From positions 1,810,240 to 1,870,239 of the forward strand of contig NW_019091358.1 in the NCBI RefSeq assembly GCF_001949145.1: a stretch of DNA of 60,000 bases, given 5' to 3'. The stretch's first letter is position 1; each line of letters opens with the position of its first letter. The stretch is from Acanthaster planci (lineage: Eukaryota; Echinodermata; Asteroidea; Valvatida; Acanthasteridae). Both the position numbers and the translations under genes were made by a program. This document shows, in pieces, positions 1-12,720 of this stretch. Below the pieces are notes generated by a model, which was not told the DNA's origin, did not search any database, and saw only the letters and a program-made list of their open reading frames with translations.

Positions 1-3000
1 TAAACCAACTTCAACAGGTTTTACCCACATTCCAAATGTACTTTAGTTCAAGGTAAACTCTAAAAGGGTACAACAAACCTTACATAATACCTTAGCCATG
101 GATACAATATATATAAACTCACGCAACACAACAAAAACTCTAAAGTCACTCTAAAATGAGTAGCTATAAACATGGGCCTTAACTAAATGCAGGGATCGCT
201 CCTACGGATATGAGTGTGGATACCCCAAGGGAAATGCTCAGTAAATTAATTTCAAGACTCACAATTTGAATATAAAACATAAGATGCAATGGACAATGTC
301 TTCCCTGGATATCTTCAAAACAGCGCCCTCAGTTGTCCAGGAAAGTAGGGATGAACATAGTGTTTAAAAACATTCTTTTCAGTACATTTAACGAAATGGG
401 ACTGAAAAGAGTATCAGACAATGAAGAAGAGTACAAAGTTGTCGAAAAACGTGTCTAAGAAAAATTCTCTGCGCCTGCCCTTTAACCACATGGCCAAATG
501 AGTGCCATTATAGTTTGACACTAGTGAGCAGGGGTTCATTGTGTCCGTGCTATTGATCTTAAGTGCTGAATAACAAACTCATTTGTTTAATATTCTACAT
601 TTTGGATGCCTAGCAACCGGTGGAAGCATTTTCTTTCCAAGGTTTTGACAATTCGAAGTACTGGAGTGGCAAGTCTTTGATAAAGCTCATTCGCTTTTCT
701 GAAAATCTATCCCACTTAAACTCATCCATACCTCAATTCCTGGACCAACCTACCGGTTAAGGGATGCAGTAAGTAATGATGACTCGATCAGAGATATTAT
801 ATGCAGTTAAAGATAAATCTTGATGATGATATGGGTACCTTTTGCAACAGAAAGACAATTACAAAATCTTCTAAATTCAGTGCTGTGAAACACATTAAAA
901 CATTTTGACTTCATACAGTAAAAAAAAAGTGTTTTATTTTGGTTTTTTCCGTTTTGTTTTAGGAGGTAAAGTTAGCAAATTTCCGATATTACAATGATAG
1001 TGCGGTTATATAAATTCTGATTTAATTATTATTTGTCTATTAAATTATTTTGTTGTCGCGTGCTTACGTATTTTTACTATTTTTAACAGATTCATAGTAT
1101 TTTTCAAGAATTTCACCCCGTTAAAAATATGTAGATTTGGTGTAGATATCTTTGTTGTCTTCGATCTTTTTCTGAACGACTTTTATTTCTCACCAATTCT
1201 ATTCTTTTCTGCTTTTTTTATTCAAAAGCAATTATATCTATTTAAATAGATCAGCTGCTTCTCTTTTCAAGAGCGGCTTTTCTTTCAAGAGTGGCTATTT
1301 GTAGTTTCGAAAGCGGCTACTTTAATATCTAGAGCAGCTACGTATATTTTCTAGATGCCAAGGAAGCATATCGCAAAGATGACGAGAAATTGGCATGCAT
1401 CGCCAAAATATCACACAGACATCGTTGATGTTGTATATATTTCAGAGACTGGCCGCCAAATACCTCGAGGCAACTTTACGGTTACAAGTAGATGCACATG
1501 AGATGCCTTAACCAGGACTCTTTACTCGACCCAGAGGGAAACAGCAAAGATGACGGCGGCTACATACAAATCCCAAACTTTGTGTGGCACCTGAACCCTA
1601 CTGACAAATTAAAAGCTTTACGGGGATTGTATGAACAGATGTATTGACGGATATTTGAGGGCAGCTTCCTATGCTTAAAACCCTTGTGACAAATATTTTA
1701 AAAGTGACCCTGGTGATATTGCGGTGGTTTTTTTTTTCGGGAAATTGAAATACAAAGCATATTGTCCTAGACTACTTCGTGCGACGCTGGAACAGAACAC
1801 AGTTACGTTTGACAGACGCAACAGTTTTTGAAAAGAAACTCTCAAGATACCCAGGCTAGGCGTCCACACAAAGTAAGTGCTTCTGGAAAACAAAATGTCC
1901 GTTTATGGAAATGTAAAATAGCTGCTCTTCAAAATAAAATGTAAAAATATGTAAATCTGCGTTGACAATAGTGGGCTATCATAAGAAATAAATAGTGCCG
2001 TTAAAAGGGTTTTAATGTATAGTATGCGTTTCCTTTTGCTAATGATTGATTTGTGCACCATGCAGGTAAAATAAACTAGTGTCTTCATTAATTGCGACTC
2101 AGTCTGTGGATGATGACTGACATATCAAAAGCAATGACAAGTGTTTGCTTTGCTAGATAACCTTAGCACGGAGACTGGACTCCCATTGTGGATTTATCGC
2201 ACAGCGGCAACCTACAGCTGTACAGACATCCACATAGTGCAGTCAAAGTGTTCAGCAGGTATTTTGTACTTTTTTTCATTTGAGAGTATGAATGAAACAA
2301 CGGGTGAAAGAGACTTTTAATTGTCAAAGCCTGTGGTTTTAGAGGACCGACTGGATAAAACGGTTTTTTGTCGAATCCTCCAGTTTCATAACAACTGTCA
2401 ATTACTTTAGTCACGTGATTAAACCAAGAAAAAAAAGCTTGTTAAAATAAATTATACACAACCAAAATGCCTTCATTGTATTCCGGTCCAAAGTTCAATC
2501 AACCAAAAAGGTATATCCGGATTCAAAAAGGTACGTTTCGTCTAGGCCCCTGGTTGAATAAAATCAAGGAATGCGGGCGCAAACCTAGAAACTAAAAACT
2601 CCTTCAAAATTGGTCTGTCTGAATCCTGTAGAACAACCTTTAATTGAATGAAGTGGTAAGAAGAGGACACAGGAGAGGAGATTGAAAGCATGGCATCGTC
2701 GGGTAAGTTGCATATGTAATGTTTCCGGTTGGCCTGGGTCTGTAAATGAGTACGTGAAGATATTAAATTTAAAATCCCCACATATAGCGTAGAACAACTG
2801 CAGCGTGCCCGTTAAACAGAATCCACATCAGAGGTATATGTATTTAGCACTAGTGTGTATGCCCTTAAAGGACCTTTGTAAACGTATCCCATTTTACATT
2901 TTTCTGTCATTTTATCTTTACGCTGATACAAGATTGCACAAATAGGAAGGAACAACATGTTCCAGTTATTTCAGCACACAAATTTGCTACAATATAACAT

Positions 3001-3050
3001 GTTCCGAAATGTCTAAGTTAAAAACGATAGCCCGAGATTTTTGGTGGCCG
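1..3050. other. Non-coding stretch, no gene recognised
   Basis: AT-rich sequence with only short open frames that resemble no family I know. The one internal structure I can support is a short degenerate repeat of the type TTTCAAGAGCGGCT at about 1249-1350, listed separately. Confidence 0.5.
1249..1350. repeat. Degenerate short tandem repeat (AGAGCGGCT-type)
   Basis: Four to five imperfect copies of a unit resembling TTTCAAGAGCGGCTACTT follow one another, with units of roughly 18 to 30 bases (cagctgctt, agcggctttt, agtggctatt, agcggctact, agcagctacg). The copies have diverged and I see no coding potential. Confidence 0.45.
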
Positions 3051-3054
3051 ATTA

Positions 3055-3170
3055 CCGGTAAGGGATCGTTCTCCTCGTATGTCCACAACTGTGGTGGCAG
3101 TGATGCGTTTGTGATGTAGTCTGGCTATTCTACAGGATCTAGAAGTATGTACATAAATCCTGTCGCGATA
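3055..3170 (-). pseudogene. Small relic of a rhodopsin-type GPCR (TM5 end to third intracellular loop)
   Basis: On the minus strand this stretch can be read as a damaged version of the loop between transmembrane helices 5 and 6 in the two intact GPCRs of this window. It begins with FMYI, as in the intact helix 5 (YMYI), and after a frame change shows HKRITATT and RGERSL. The intact genes have HKRRIAAE and GERSL at the same place. No recognisable receptor sequence flanks it on either side, so the rest of this copy has been deleted or has diverged beyond recognition. The match also holds at the nucleotide level: the plus strand reads agggatcgttctcct here, against gcgatcgttctcct and gggatcgctccc in the intact genes. 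Confidence 0.6.
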
Positions 3171-4639
3171 AATAACTAGAAGCACAAAGTTTATCTCTCA
3201 ACATCACGAAAGTATTCATCAAGCAACATGCAAAATGGGAGCCTGACAACTGGAGGGAGGGAAATCGGTACTAAGGGCCTTCACAGGATCAGATTTGCTC
3301 TTCAGCCCGCTAAAATGTAGCTTCAATTATTTAGTTCTTCGAAATGGTAACTGAATTGAGTTGCACAGAAACTGTAATCAGGGTCTTTCACAATTATTTT
3401 CTATCAATTAATAACTTTGTAAAAGAGAGCTTCTGGATAGGTTTCACTACAAATGATAGTTTCAATAAAGAAATAATTTTGTTTTGGACATACATTTTTA
3501 ATGAAGACATTTATCTTGAGCGTACCTGATAAATTTCAACCCATCTTGAATGTTGGTGTAATAGTCCATGCACTCTTACGATTTCCGCTTCGGCACATCG
3601 ATTAATTGTTATTTTCGAAATGTTGGACCGAACATTTGATCACCATATTTATGAAGCATAGCCTTTTTCAGTCAACCAAAATAAAACCTTTGGTATCGTC
3701 TTGCTATGGCAACTTTCACACAACACGGGCGGGGAAAGGGGACAATGCTGGGGAAAGCCCATATAGCAATTTAAAAAAACACGCAGGGGAATTCGGGCAC
3801 GCGAGTGTTACTATTGATAATTTTTTTCCACGTAAAGACCCTGGCGTTCTGTTAGATGTTTTGCCTTTTTGAGGTATGACAACGTGCAAATTCATTTATA
3901 GCGAAGTTTTACCATACCTAGGTGTATCCGACATTTATTTCTCGATAAATCACAGGCCTTGTCTACAAACCAGCAATTGTTTTTCCACACAGCAAAAAGC
4001 GACCACCAATCAGGTGCTGTTGCGGCAATTCCTACAGGCTTATTGAATTAACAGACATAATTCGTCCCTTTCTACTCTAATTTAATCAACCTCCTTTCAC
4101 TCCATGAACATTAGGCTACCTGTGTATTTCTCTCTACTCGCCCACTCTTCCATTTTCCGTTCGTCCTTCACTGCAGTTGTTTTGCTATCTCTCCAATTAG
4201 AGTCTAGGAGTTTTTATTTTAGCAGTATGTTTAATTTATCAACAGATAGTGCGTGTTAATGAGACTCTGCATATATAGTATCATAATCTACAAAGCAAAA
4301 CAAAATTAGAACGAAAAGTCACGTTATCATTACAATCAGAGTCAAGATTGATGGATTTGATATTATTCTTCAGTCTCTCAGGAATGACGCTTTTACTTTG
4401 TTTAAAAATTAATCTCACGACCACCCTTCTTGCTCTGAAATAACAAAAATTGATTGTCATTTTATTTAATTTGGATCTAAAATTCTGCTTGGAGAAATGT
4501 ACTTTTTACAGCCTCATTGCTTTATAATAAGAGAACACGGAGAACTGTTTCATTTAATTCTCCATATTGGTATCGCCAACTCGGCTTTGATTCGCTCGTA
4601 TATATCCTGCTATGGCTTGCAATTAAGCGACCAATTTGC

Positions 4640-5040
4640 TTAGCTATTTGATGAAGGCACAGCGAAACTCACTGCTTCGGAAAGCGTACGTTACGGGGTT
4701 TATGGCCGAATGCTAAAAAAGAACGGGGAAACATAATGTCCCACAAATGAATAGACCATTCACTGGGAACACTGCATCAGCTAAAGTAATACACACGACA
4801 GGCACGACATGTCGAATACAACAGCCATTTTTAAATCGTTTTTAGAGCGTGGGCAAAATATCGCTCCCCTCATTGGTTGAAAAACCGGCCTGTTTTCGGC
4901 AGTGATGCGTTTGTTATGTTGTCTAACTACCAGGAATATCTTAATGTACATGAACCAAGTGAAGCCAACAGTGATAATAGCAACACCAGCTTTCCCAACA
5001 AGTCGGTAACGGAGTTCCTGCATGCCACTGGAGTGTAGAT
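4640..5040 (-). pseudogene. Decayed rhodopsin-type GPCR, 3' half only
   Basis: The minus strand carries the C-terminal half of a class A GPCR closely related to the two intact genes at 7507-8502 and 16580-17536. Helix 5 and the following loop are readable (YRLVGKAGVAIITVGF, then MYIKIFLVVRQHNKRITAEN). The frame then breaks in helix 6, and the helix 7 motif reappears as SAINPVTYAFRSSEF near 4650-4700. Helices 1-4 cannot be recognised upstream (above about 5040). Several frame changes and a stop mean it cannot encode a receptor. It lies in the same orientation as its intact relatives, so it most likely arose by tandem duplication and then decayed. Confidence 0.8.
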
Positions 5041-5049
5041 TGTGGATAA

Positions 5050-7470
5050 TGAGGAATGCCCTTGTTCATAACCTGCAGTAGAGCTGACAAATAAACATCA
5101 AAAAACAAACGCACACAAAATTATGGCGACTGAAATGGAAATTTATCGAAACTCAATTCCCTTTTCAAATTCATGCTTGATATGAGATAAGCTCAACGGT
5201 GACTTAGAAAATTAAAAATCCTGTCTGAATGTCGGAATATCAGACTACCAAATATCGGACTGTTTACTTGGGTGATGTTTTATTGAGACGTCACTGCAAG
5301 ACCGCCGGGAACCATGACAGAATAAAAAGGTCTCGAGTTTTTTCGAGAAAAAAAAGTAGGCCTAGGCCTACTTGTAGTACTCGCCAAAGCTAAATTCGTT
5401 TTTCTTGGGACTCAGGCTGAAAAATCGCAAAATCACGTTTCGTGCTGCTCTGATTCATCATGCTGATTTAAGTTCGACTGGGCTTTTTGAATTGAGGTCG
5501 ACGTTCGGCCGTGCTGAAGTCGCGCTCAATTCAATTGTATTCGACAAGGAATAAACACGACGTTTCAAACAGGTCTAAAACATCTTGTAGACTGTAGTGA
5601 TCTGACACACGGCAGCCTCTGAAGTAATAGTCAATGGAAAAAAACTGTATAAGTTGTTGCCTCTAGAGATGAATTATCAAATATATATGAAATCACATCC
5701 AGAGACGTCTAAAATGTTTAGATCAAATTCGACAAAACCCTGTGTGTATTATATCACCTGCAACGAGCGAGTAGGGCCAAGATAGAGTTCGTTGATTCAG
5801 AATGAATCCTGCCATGATGTAGATATCTACACCGGTACGCAAATATTATGAGTTGACTGAAAATGTTTCAACGTCAGGCCTCATAAACTTTTAAACGACA
5901 CAACTAAGGTCGACGAATATATCGCCAAGAGATATACCGTGTACACCCGTCTTCTCTGCCTGAAGGACAGCAAGAGAGGACAGACGTGAATGGGCAATTA
6001 GAGAAACAGGAAGCTCGCCACTGGCAATTCTTTGTAACTACTTATTGTTCCTGCAGTGGTGCCCCACTCGGTATTAAAACAAGCCTGCGTGTCGGGGCAA
6101 ACGGACCTCTTCGTTTAACAACCAGTGTAATTGCTCGCACTTCAAGAAAACATTACACAATGTAAGCACTAACAAGTAGGTCGTCATGAAAACGATATAA
6201 CATTTTTTTGTTGGTACTGACAATCTGAAGAGCGTAATATCTTGATTGATATGGTGTATGCATATCAGGCTAATAACTTTTGATATTGACTCAGACAAAG
6301 GACAAACCACGTCAAACCACAGGGAAGCAATTTTCAGACCCACTTTTTCAACTCAAAATTAATGCATAGTGGTCATGTAGTCGTGGTTTAGGTTCATGTT
6401 TCATATTTCCCATGTTGTGCTGCAACCATACAAAAGAGCTAAGATCTTCGGTAGGTATAACTAATTTTTCAGTCTAATTTGTAGAAACAAAATCTGCAGG
6501 ATTGAGTAATCAATCAAACAAATAATCATTAATTTATTTTAAAATTGTAATTACGTGAAAGATCTCTTATAATCTATGTGACGTACGTATTAGGACGTCA
6601 GTCTTGAATATATCCATGGAATTTCGTTTCTGTCTAAAAATTATTGGTACAGGGTCATTCATACGTACTCTTACACAAGTCAGTCCATGCATAAGTGCAT
6701 GCATAGGAGGAGGTAACGTTTTCCTCGTTCCCGTCTTTGACCAAAACCCACTGTTGCACTTCGTGAGATTGGTAATCCCCGCTCTCTCGAAGCGAAGTTC
6801 ATGATGGAAAGGTATCAGTGAAATAAAACAACATCATGATGGATGATAATGAAACAGAGGTTGCGATTACATTGCATAAAGGGGAAAGCGACTGGGGAGG
6901 CTCCGATTTCGTCCTAGGCTTTGGGTTAATAGTATTTTTTCACACATGGAAAATCGACTGTATGAAAAGTACGTTTTGTAATGCTTCTGCAATTTACAGC
7001 ACACAGCAAAAAACCTGTAACATTTTAACAGTGTTCACTGTAAATGACAGATTCAGCTTAAAATGTATATTAACAAAGAACCAGTTTATGCTTTATAGGA
7101 CTACTTAATTTTCATCGCTTTGGTAATCAAAACTGAAACTTAACCCGAGGAAGTCGAGTCTATGATACCTACAAATGTGACAATTGTGAAACTTAACAAT
7201 GTACATTTACAACAGTCTATCACACGAGGCTACAAAATAGGCAAATCCAAAGGATATTACAAATATTATCCTAGTGCCCGTGGAAATGTTCTCGCAATAT
7301 CTCTCCTGAACGTTTTCAACTTATTGTTTTAAATAGGCCTAGCTCTTACTGGACTTTTACTCGTAAAGTTCACCTATCCATAACACACCCTGTCCGAATA
7401 CCCCAACTGGCAATAGATACATTTATATCTTTAATATCCCTGTTTTAGTATTATCATATCTTATGGAATA
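5050..7470. other. Non-coding stretch between GPCR copies
   Basis: No gene recognised. The most notable local structure is a perfect 20-base palindrome, AAGTAGGCCTAGGCCTACTT, at 5354-5373. It sits beside a short ctcgag...ctcgag-like fold and a run of A. Confidence 0.45.
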
Positions 7471-7477
7471 CCGGGAG

Positions 7478-7483
7478 TTTATT
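7478..7483 (-). terminator. Putative polyadenylation signal AATAAA of the 331-residue GPCR
   Basis: The plus strand reads TTTATT, giving AATAAA on the minus strand about 24 bases beyond the stop codon of the GPCR at 7507-8502. If used, the 3' untranslated region would be very short. Only the hexamer and its position support this. Confidence 0.35.
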
Positions 7484-7506
7484 CTCAAGTGGTAAACTGG
7501 CCCTCG

Positions 7507-8502
7507 CTAGTCCATCTCACAGTCTTGACTTTGGTTTGCTGGTTTTTTAGTAATATTTCTACGTGCAAAAGGAACGAGTTTTCCGAGGAGTTTGAGAAAC
7601 GAAGAGCGAAACTCCTGGCTCCGAAATGCGTACGTTATTGGGTTCATTGCGGAATTGGCGTACAGGACACGAAAGCAGACAAGCTCGCTTATACGGAGAT
7701 CTCTCACCGGGAATAATTGATCTCCCAATGCAACAAAGGAGGCAGGAGTGGTTGCCACAATAAATGTTGAGAAAACAATAGCCAACGTTTTTGCTGCTTT
7801 CAGATCACTCGCCAGCGATCGTTCTCCTGGTCGATTAAAAGCTCTGGATTCAGCGGCAATGCGTCTCTTGTGTTGCACTGCCACACGAAATATTTTGATG
7901 TACATATACCCCATCAGGCTGATTGGAATGAGAAGTCCAAGTACAACTGTAGTGAACCGAAAACTTATTGGATGAATGAACAGCATATCGCAGTAGCCTA
8001 AGTCGTAGGAATCAATGCGGTTCCAGCCAAAAAGAGGCGACAGGGAATATAGTGTACTGGAGCTCCACGCTAAGGCAATAAGCAAAGCCACTCGACGGGG
8101 ATTCATCTGTTGGCCATACTTAAAGGGTTTGGTAATGGCCAGAAAACGGTCGTAGGCAACCACTGTAAGGTGGTTTAGAGACACCAAAAAGCTGGCGACA
8201 CTGAGTACACTGCCTGTGATACAAACCACGGGGGAGACGGTAGGGATCAGTCCCACACCAAAGAGTGCCGCGGTGGGCAAGCAGAAGAAAGCTACAAAGA
8301 GATCGGCCACTGCGAGACTAGCTAAGAACATGTTGGTTGGAGTTTGTAGTCGGCGGTCTGTTGCCACGGAAAGGATGACCAGCGTGTTGCCAAAGATGAT
8401 AGCTAGAAACAAAATAGAATCGACGACCACAAAGACCACCTTACCGGTGGACGAAACGAAGCAACACAAGGGTAACGGTGATTCAGTTGAGTTATCCATC
8501 AC
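7507..8502 (-). CDS. Class A (rhodopsin-like) orphan GPCR, single exon, 331 aa
   Basis: An intact intronless frame with seven hydrophobic segments and the class A landmarks: GNTLV in helix 1 (N39), LASLAVAD in helix 2 (D67), the disulphide cysteine C94 and its likely partner C171 in loop 2, AYDRF at the end of helix 3 (DRY changed to DRF, R119), W146 in helix 4, P193 and Y201 in helix 5, and NSAMNPITY in helix 7 (N287, P288, Y291). Helix 6 keeps F247 and P253, but the usual CWxP reads ATTP, so the toggle tryptophan is missing. There is no Asp at position 3.32 (S101) and no Lys at 7.43 (Y281), which argues against an amine receptor and against an opsin. N4 in NST is a possible glycosylation site. 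The product should be a plasma-membrane receptor coupling to a G protein; the ligand is unknown. Family assignment is firm; the subfamily is open. Confidence 0.93.
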   Translation of the reverse strand: MMDNSTESPLPLCCFVSSTGKVVFVVVDSILFLAIIFGNTLVILSVATDRRLQTPTNMFLASLAVADLFVAFFCLPTAALFGVGLIPTVSPVVCITGSVLSVASFLVSLNHLTVVAYDRFLAITKPFKYGQQMNPRRVALLIALAWSSSTLYSLSPLFGWNRIDSYDLGYCDMLFIHPISFRFTTVVLGLLIPISLMGYMYIKIFRVAVQHKRRIAAESRAFNRPGERSLASDLKAAKTLAIVFSTFIVATTPASFVALGDQLFPVRDLRISELVCFRVLYANSAMNPITYAFRSQEFRSSFLKLLGKLVPFARRNITKKPANQSQDCEMD

Positions 8503-8706
8503 GAATGTCTCTGAATGGTCCTATATACGAATCTGGCCAAAAATTTGAAAATACCGTTTAGAACCTTCTTGAATATGGCTGTGTGTGCTTGATTTCACAA
8601 TGTTAATGACTCCTCCGGGAATCCAAGGACCCAGCATACCTACGTAAAACACCCAAGGCTCTTACATGGATGCGTTTGGGACAAAGGTCTTTTTCGCACG
8701 TTAACA

Positions 8707-8916
8707 TCACGTTGCTTTTAGAATCTCGAGGTACCGTTGCATCCATCTTTGCCATACGGTACGCCACATGAGAGCTCGTTCAAGAATCTCCTCCTGGTGA
8801 TATTTCTCGCCACTCCAATTGTGGTGTCGTAAGAGTGCCAAGATGGATTTTAGCCTCTCCTCCAGAGCTGGTAGGTTGGCGAAGTCATCTATTATAGGTA
8901 GACACACATAGTACAT
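8707..8916 (-). CDS. Possible terminal exon, unknown product
   Basis: A short minus-strand frame that ends in TGA and encodes a charged, helix-rich stretch with the look of real protein (LPALEERLKSILALLRHHNW, later WRTVWQRWMQRYLEIL). A possible splice acceptor (ctataatag) precedes the codons for DDFANLPAL, so this could be the last exon of an otherwise unseen gene. I recognise no family and find no partner exon nearby, and it lies only about 200 bases from the start of the GPCR at 7507-8502, on the same strand. It may be chance. Confidence 0.25.
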   Translation of the reverse strand: MYYVCLPIIDDFANLPALEERLKSILALLRHHNWSGEKYHQEEILERALMWRTVWQRWMQRYLEILKAT

Positions 8917-8919
8917 TCA

Positions 8920-11900
8920 AAATGTTCCTGCATATGGCACCATGAATTCTCAAACCACTTTACGAATTTCTCGTTTCCTCAATGACGAATTCTTTAACGC
9001 CTCTGGAGGTAGAAATAGCCGATAAAGTTCAACACTTAAGCAAACATTTGAGCGACCGTTGGTGCGACCATTTGTCAAATTCACTCGTGAATTATTTAAA
9101 TCACACGCAGTTCTGTTAGAGTAGCTATGCCGTTTATTACCAGCCAATTGCCCGTACGCTGTCTCTCCCTCGGTATGAATAAGGCACGTTGACTGCAAAT
9201 CAGCCGCTCGGCGCACGTCATCATATTACTGTGTGGAATGTGATATGCCTCCCAACTTGTTAGTCAATATTGGTTCGGCAATGGCTTGATTGAAAACAAT
9301 GGTTGTGCTCACAGAGGTTTGTTGAGAAACGTGCATATTGATTTATCAGACATACAAACATCCGTTATAGAAAGAAAAATGGGAAGAAAGAGAGAACCTT
9401 TTTCATGAAGTCGGCTCAAAAATCAGTGCAAGCGAACTCGTAATTAAGGTTTCATTTAATCAGCTGCGGCATTTTTAATTATAAACCCGTCAAAAAGCTC
9501 AGCTGGAGTGTATTTTGAAGCTGTGGCTACTCTTGCCATTATGCATTTTCACGTGTTAATGATGGATGCATGATTGCTCTGTAGGCCCCTAATTGTGCAT
9601 CTGTTACGGCTTTGTTACCAATATTAACATTTTATCGCACAAGAAAATATAGAAATGCGTGTACACTGTTTTTAATAGAGAGCAAGTATGAAGAAATCGC
9701 AGAAGTATTTAGCAACAATTCTTATATCTGTTCTGGACTCGGCGAGTACTGGTCTCCCGTATCCAGATAGTTAACCATGCACCGTGAGGCCACCAATGTA
9801 CAGATGATTAATGCTGATTAATTTATTCCTTTAATGTGCATACGGTAAACTGTGAATAAACAATCAAAGAGGGATACAGGAAATTACTTTGGCACAGCAA
9901 GGATTAGGCAATACAATGAATTGTAAGATATATAAAGACATAAAAGCACCAGTCAGTAACAAGCATCAGCAGTAGAACATCCGGTAGATGAGAATCCATG
10001 ACAGAATTTTGAATCGAAATGAGATCCACATTAATAAAGATCGGCAGCACCAATGCATACATTGTGCTAAATCTGGTGATAAGAAACATTGACCTCACTC
10101 CTCAAGCCCTCAAAAAAAAAAAAAAAAAACATAACTTACAAAAACGGTGGATCCGAACAACTACAAGTAAAGTTGCCCACTCAGAACATCAAAGGACCAA
10201 AATGCTGTTTAAGAAATCAGAAATTAAAAAATGAGGAAGTACACTCAAAAGGCATGTCTCTACAAGACTGTACACGAGTGATTCGACTTAAACAGAAAAA
10301 TTCCATGAATACGGGGGGCGAAAGCGAATCTACACAAGGGACTAGAGGCAAAAAGAATACGTCCGGGGCGAAATCAAAATAAAGCTTGAATAAGCACCCA
10401 ATCTTAATTACTCTGAAGAAATTGAATATGGCTGGACCAGAAAAATCCAAAGTGGACGGTTCACTAACGTTTGCCCCTATAAAGCCACATCTCTAGAGGG
10501 CGTCAGTACTAGTCAGTCACACAAAGGGGAGGGGGGCACAAGCAACTAAAGTTTGCTGCCATCACAATATCATTCTCAGTGAAAATTAATGCCAAACATT
10601 CCTTGCAAGGTATAAAACAACATCTACTTTCCTGAAGCGGACACAATGAGTTTGTAAAATATAGGTTTTCCCGGTCAATTTCGGAAAATGTGTAAATGAA
10701 TTAATAATGGCAGCATTCGTTTTCGTGCGAAATGGAATGAAAATTCAAATCCCCTTTTGTGTTTAACAAATAAAATTTCAGTTTAAGTGAGGATGCATTC
10801 AGTCGTATAAAGTCAGCATTCAATTTGTTGATATTGCATTGGTTTAGAATGTTGACATTCATTTTTGCACGAAATCGAATGTACCTCTGCAATCCTGCAT
10901 TCATCTTGATTTAAACTCAATCTATTTCGGACAATGTGCAGGCGATTTTGAGCGAAGTGTTATTTAAGGTATGCCTGGCCAAGAATGTATTTGTTTGCGT
11001 GTGAACTGTAACAATGCCACAATCACATAAAAGTTTACACATGGCCTTCTTGCAATGGCTGAACGGGAAGATAATTGGTGTACAGTTTGATAACACACTA
11101 TAATTCTTAATGAGTAACATTTATACATCCATTATCAAAGTGCTGTCATGATTCTGTAACCCTGAATATTTCTAATCAAACTGAACGGAAATTTTGTGAA
11201 TTTGAATTACAGCAAATGAGAATGAATTACTCAATACCGACGCTTTACGGTAATTTAAAAGACAGATTTTCAGTGAATAAGATGGCTCATTGGTTACAAT
11301 TAGCAATAAATAGGCGCCTAGGTCAAATCGAAATCCTAATCACTTACCCGTAACCTCTTAAATGAAACGTAATACTAGTTTATTTGAAGGATGAAAACGA
11401 AGTCGAATGCTCGTATTGTGAAAATGAAACCAGGTTTTAAGTCGCTTTCAAATCCGAGCCAAATTAAATTTTATTTTACGAATTAAACAGTGTATTTTCC
11501 GAAATTGGCCGGGAAAAATCTATACAGGTACGTGGCGGGTCTTTCTGTTTGACATCAAAGGTATTGTTGATATCCGACATCCACGTGCGGTCTTGTGTTT
11601 GTAAAATGTGGGGATAAGTTTTGGCTCGATATTTGACAGCCACATGGGTTTATAAGGGGTTCATACGTGGGAATGAACATCAATATTCAATATTAGACAT
11701 TCTCGCAGGTTTGGACATCAAATATCTGGGTAAACTGGTTATTCAATATCTACATAGATTTCTACAAATATAAATCCACATAGGAAACCATAACTTAAAG
11801 GATTTTTCTAATTTTGTCGGAAATGCATGCGGGCCTACAGAAGAAAAAAAATAGTATCCTTTCTACCAAATTCGTATTTTTCTACGCATCGACATTACGA

Positions 11901-12440
11901 TGTATTCGCTCCCTTCATTCCTGCGCAGAATCGAGAGACTGGTGTTGTGTATTAAACTTTTCAGGGGTCTAATCGATATGGCACCACGTGCTAGGCACCA
12001 CTGGCGCTCAGGGGTCGGCGAATCGTTATTTCTTCATCACTGCCTAGATAGTATTTTGTATGCACGGGGCCCAGGTCCTAAAGGAACCGGTGCACGGCGA
12101 TCCTCAAGCATTTTGGAGCTTTCCAAGTGCTTTTGGTGTACGGGGACCTCATTCCGAGTCGGTTGACAATTTTTTATTACTTCGTCAAACTTCGAAGAAG
12201 ATCCCCAGCGTTCATGTCTTGCTATAGAGGAGCAATATACTACTATTGCCTTTGCACCTGTGCGTTTTTACCCACTGCAGTCAGAAAATATGGACACGAA
12301 CTTTGGAGCTTATACGTGATTTGTTATTGTGACGACCGTTCATGACGTGACCTCACTTTTCTGGCTCTCTCTACAGGCTAGCCGCAGCTGCAATGAATTT
12401 GGCTGAAACTGTTGATGTGATACGAGGCCATTATCAATTG
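8920..12440. other. Non-coding stretch, no gene recognised
   Basis: Long AT-rich interval. It contains a 17-base A run near 10112-10128 and a region around 10690-10920 in which the word CATTC recurs irregularly. No open frame resembles a known protein. Confidence 0.45.
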
Positions 12441-12459
12441 CAGTTTCTTTCGATACTAG

Positions 12460-12720
12460 AGTTGAAGCCAATCAAGTCTGAGCCGGTGACGCACCCAGGA
12501 TTTGTCAGGGGGAGGGGGCTTGGACCGTAATTTATCACCAAATATAGCTTTTGATGTTCGAGTCTCCCTTCGGCGGTGCCACGGGGGACATTGGTGTACG
12601 GTGCTATCTGTTTGAGATGTACTTGGACATTGTAGCTCCATTTGCCAGAAAAAAGGAAACCAATTGCAGGGTTCGAGCCCCACGATGCACCAAAGGTGTG
12701 CCACTGTAAACTCTGCGCAA
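12460..12720. repeat. Probable interspersed repeat with tRNA-like B-box words
   Basis: The plus strand has two RNA polymerase III B-box-like words, TGTTCGAGTCTC near 12553 and GGGTTCGAGCCCC near 12667. The left edge, gacgcacccaggatttgtcagg, is followed by a G-rich run of a kind common in dispersed repeats of marine invertebrates. No clear A box or element boundary could be found, so the class is uncertain (decayed SINE or another dispersed repeat). Confidence 0.35.
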
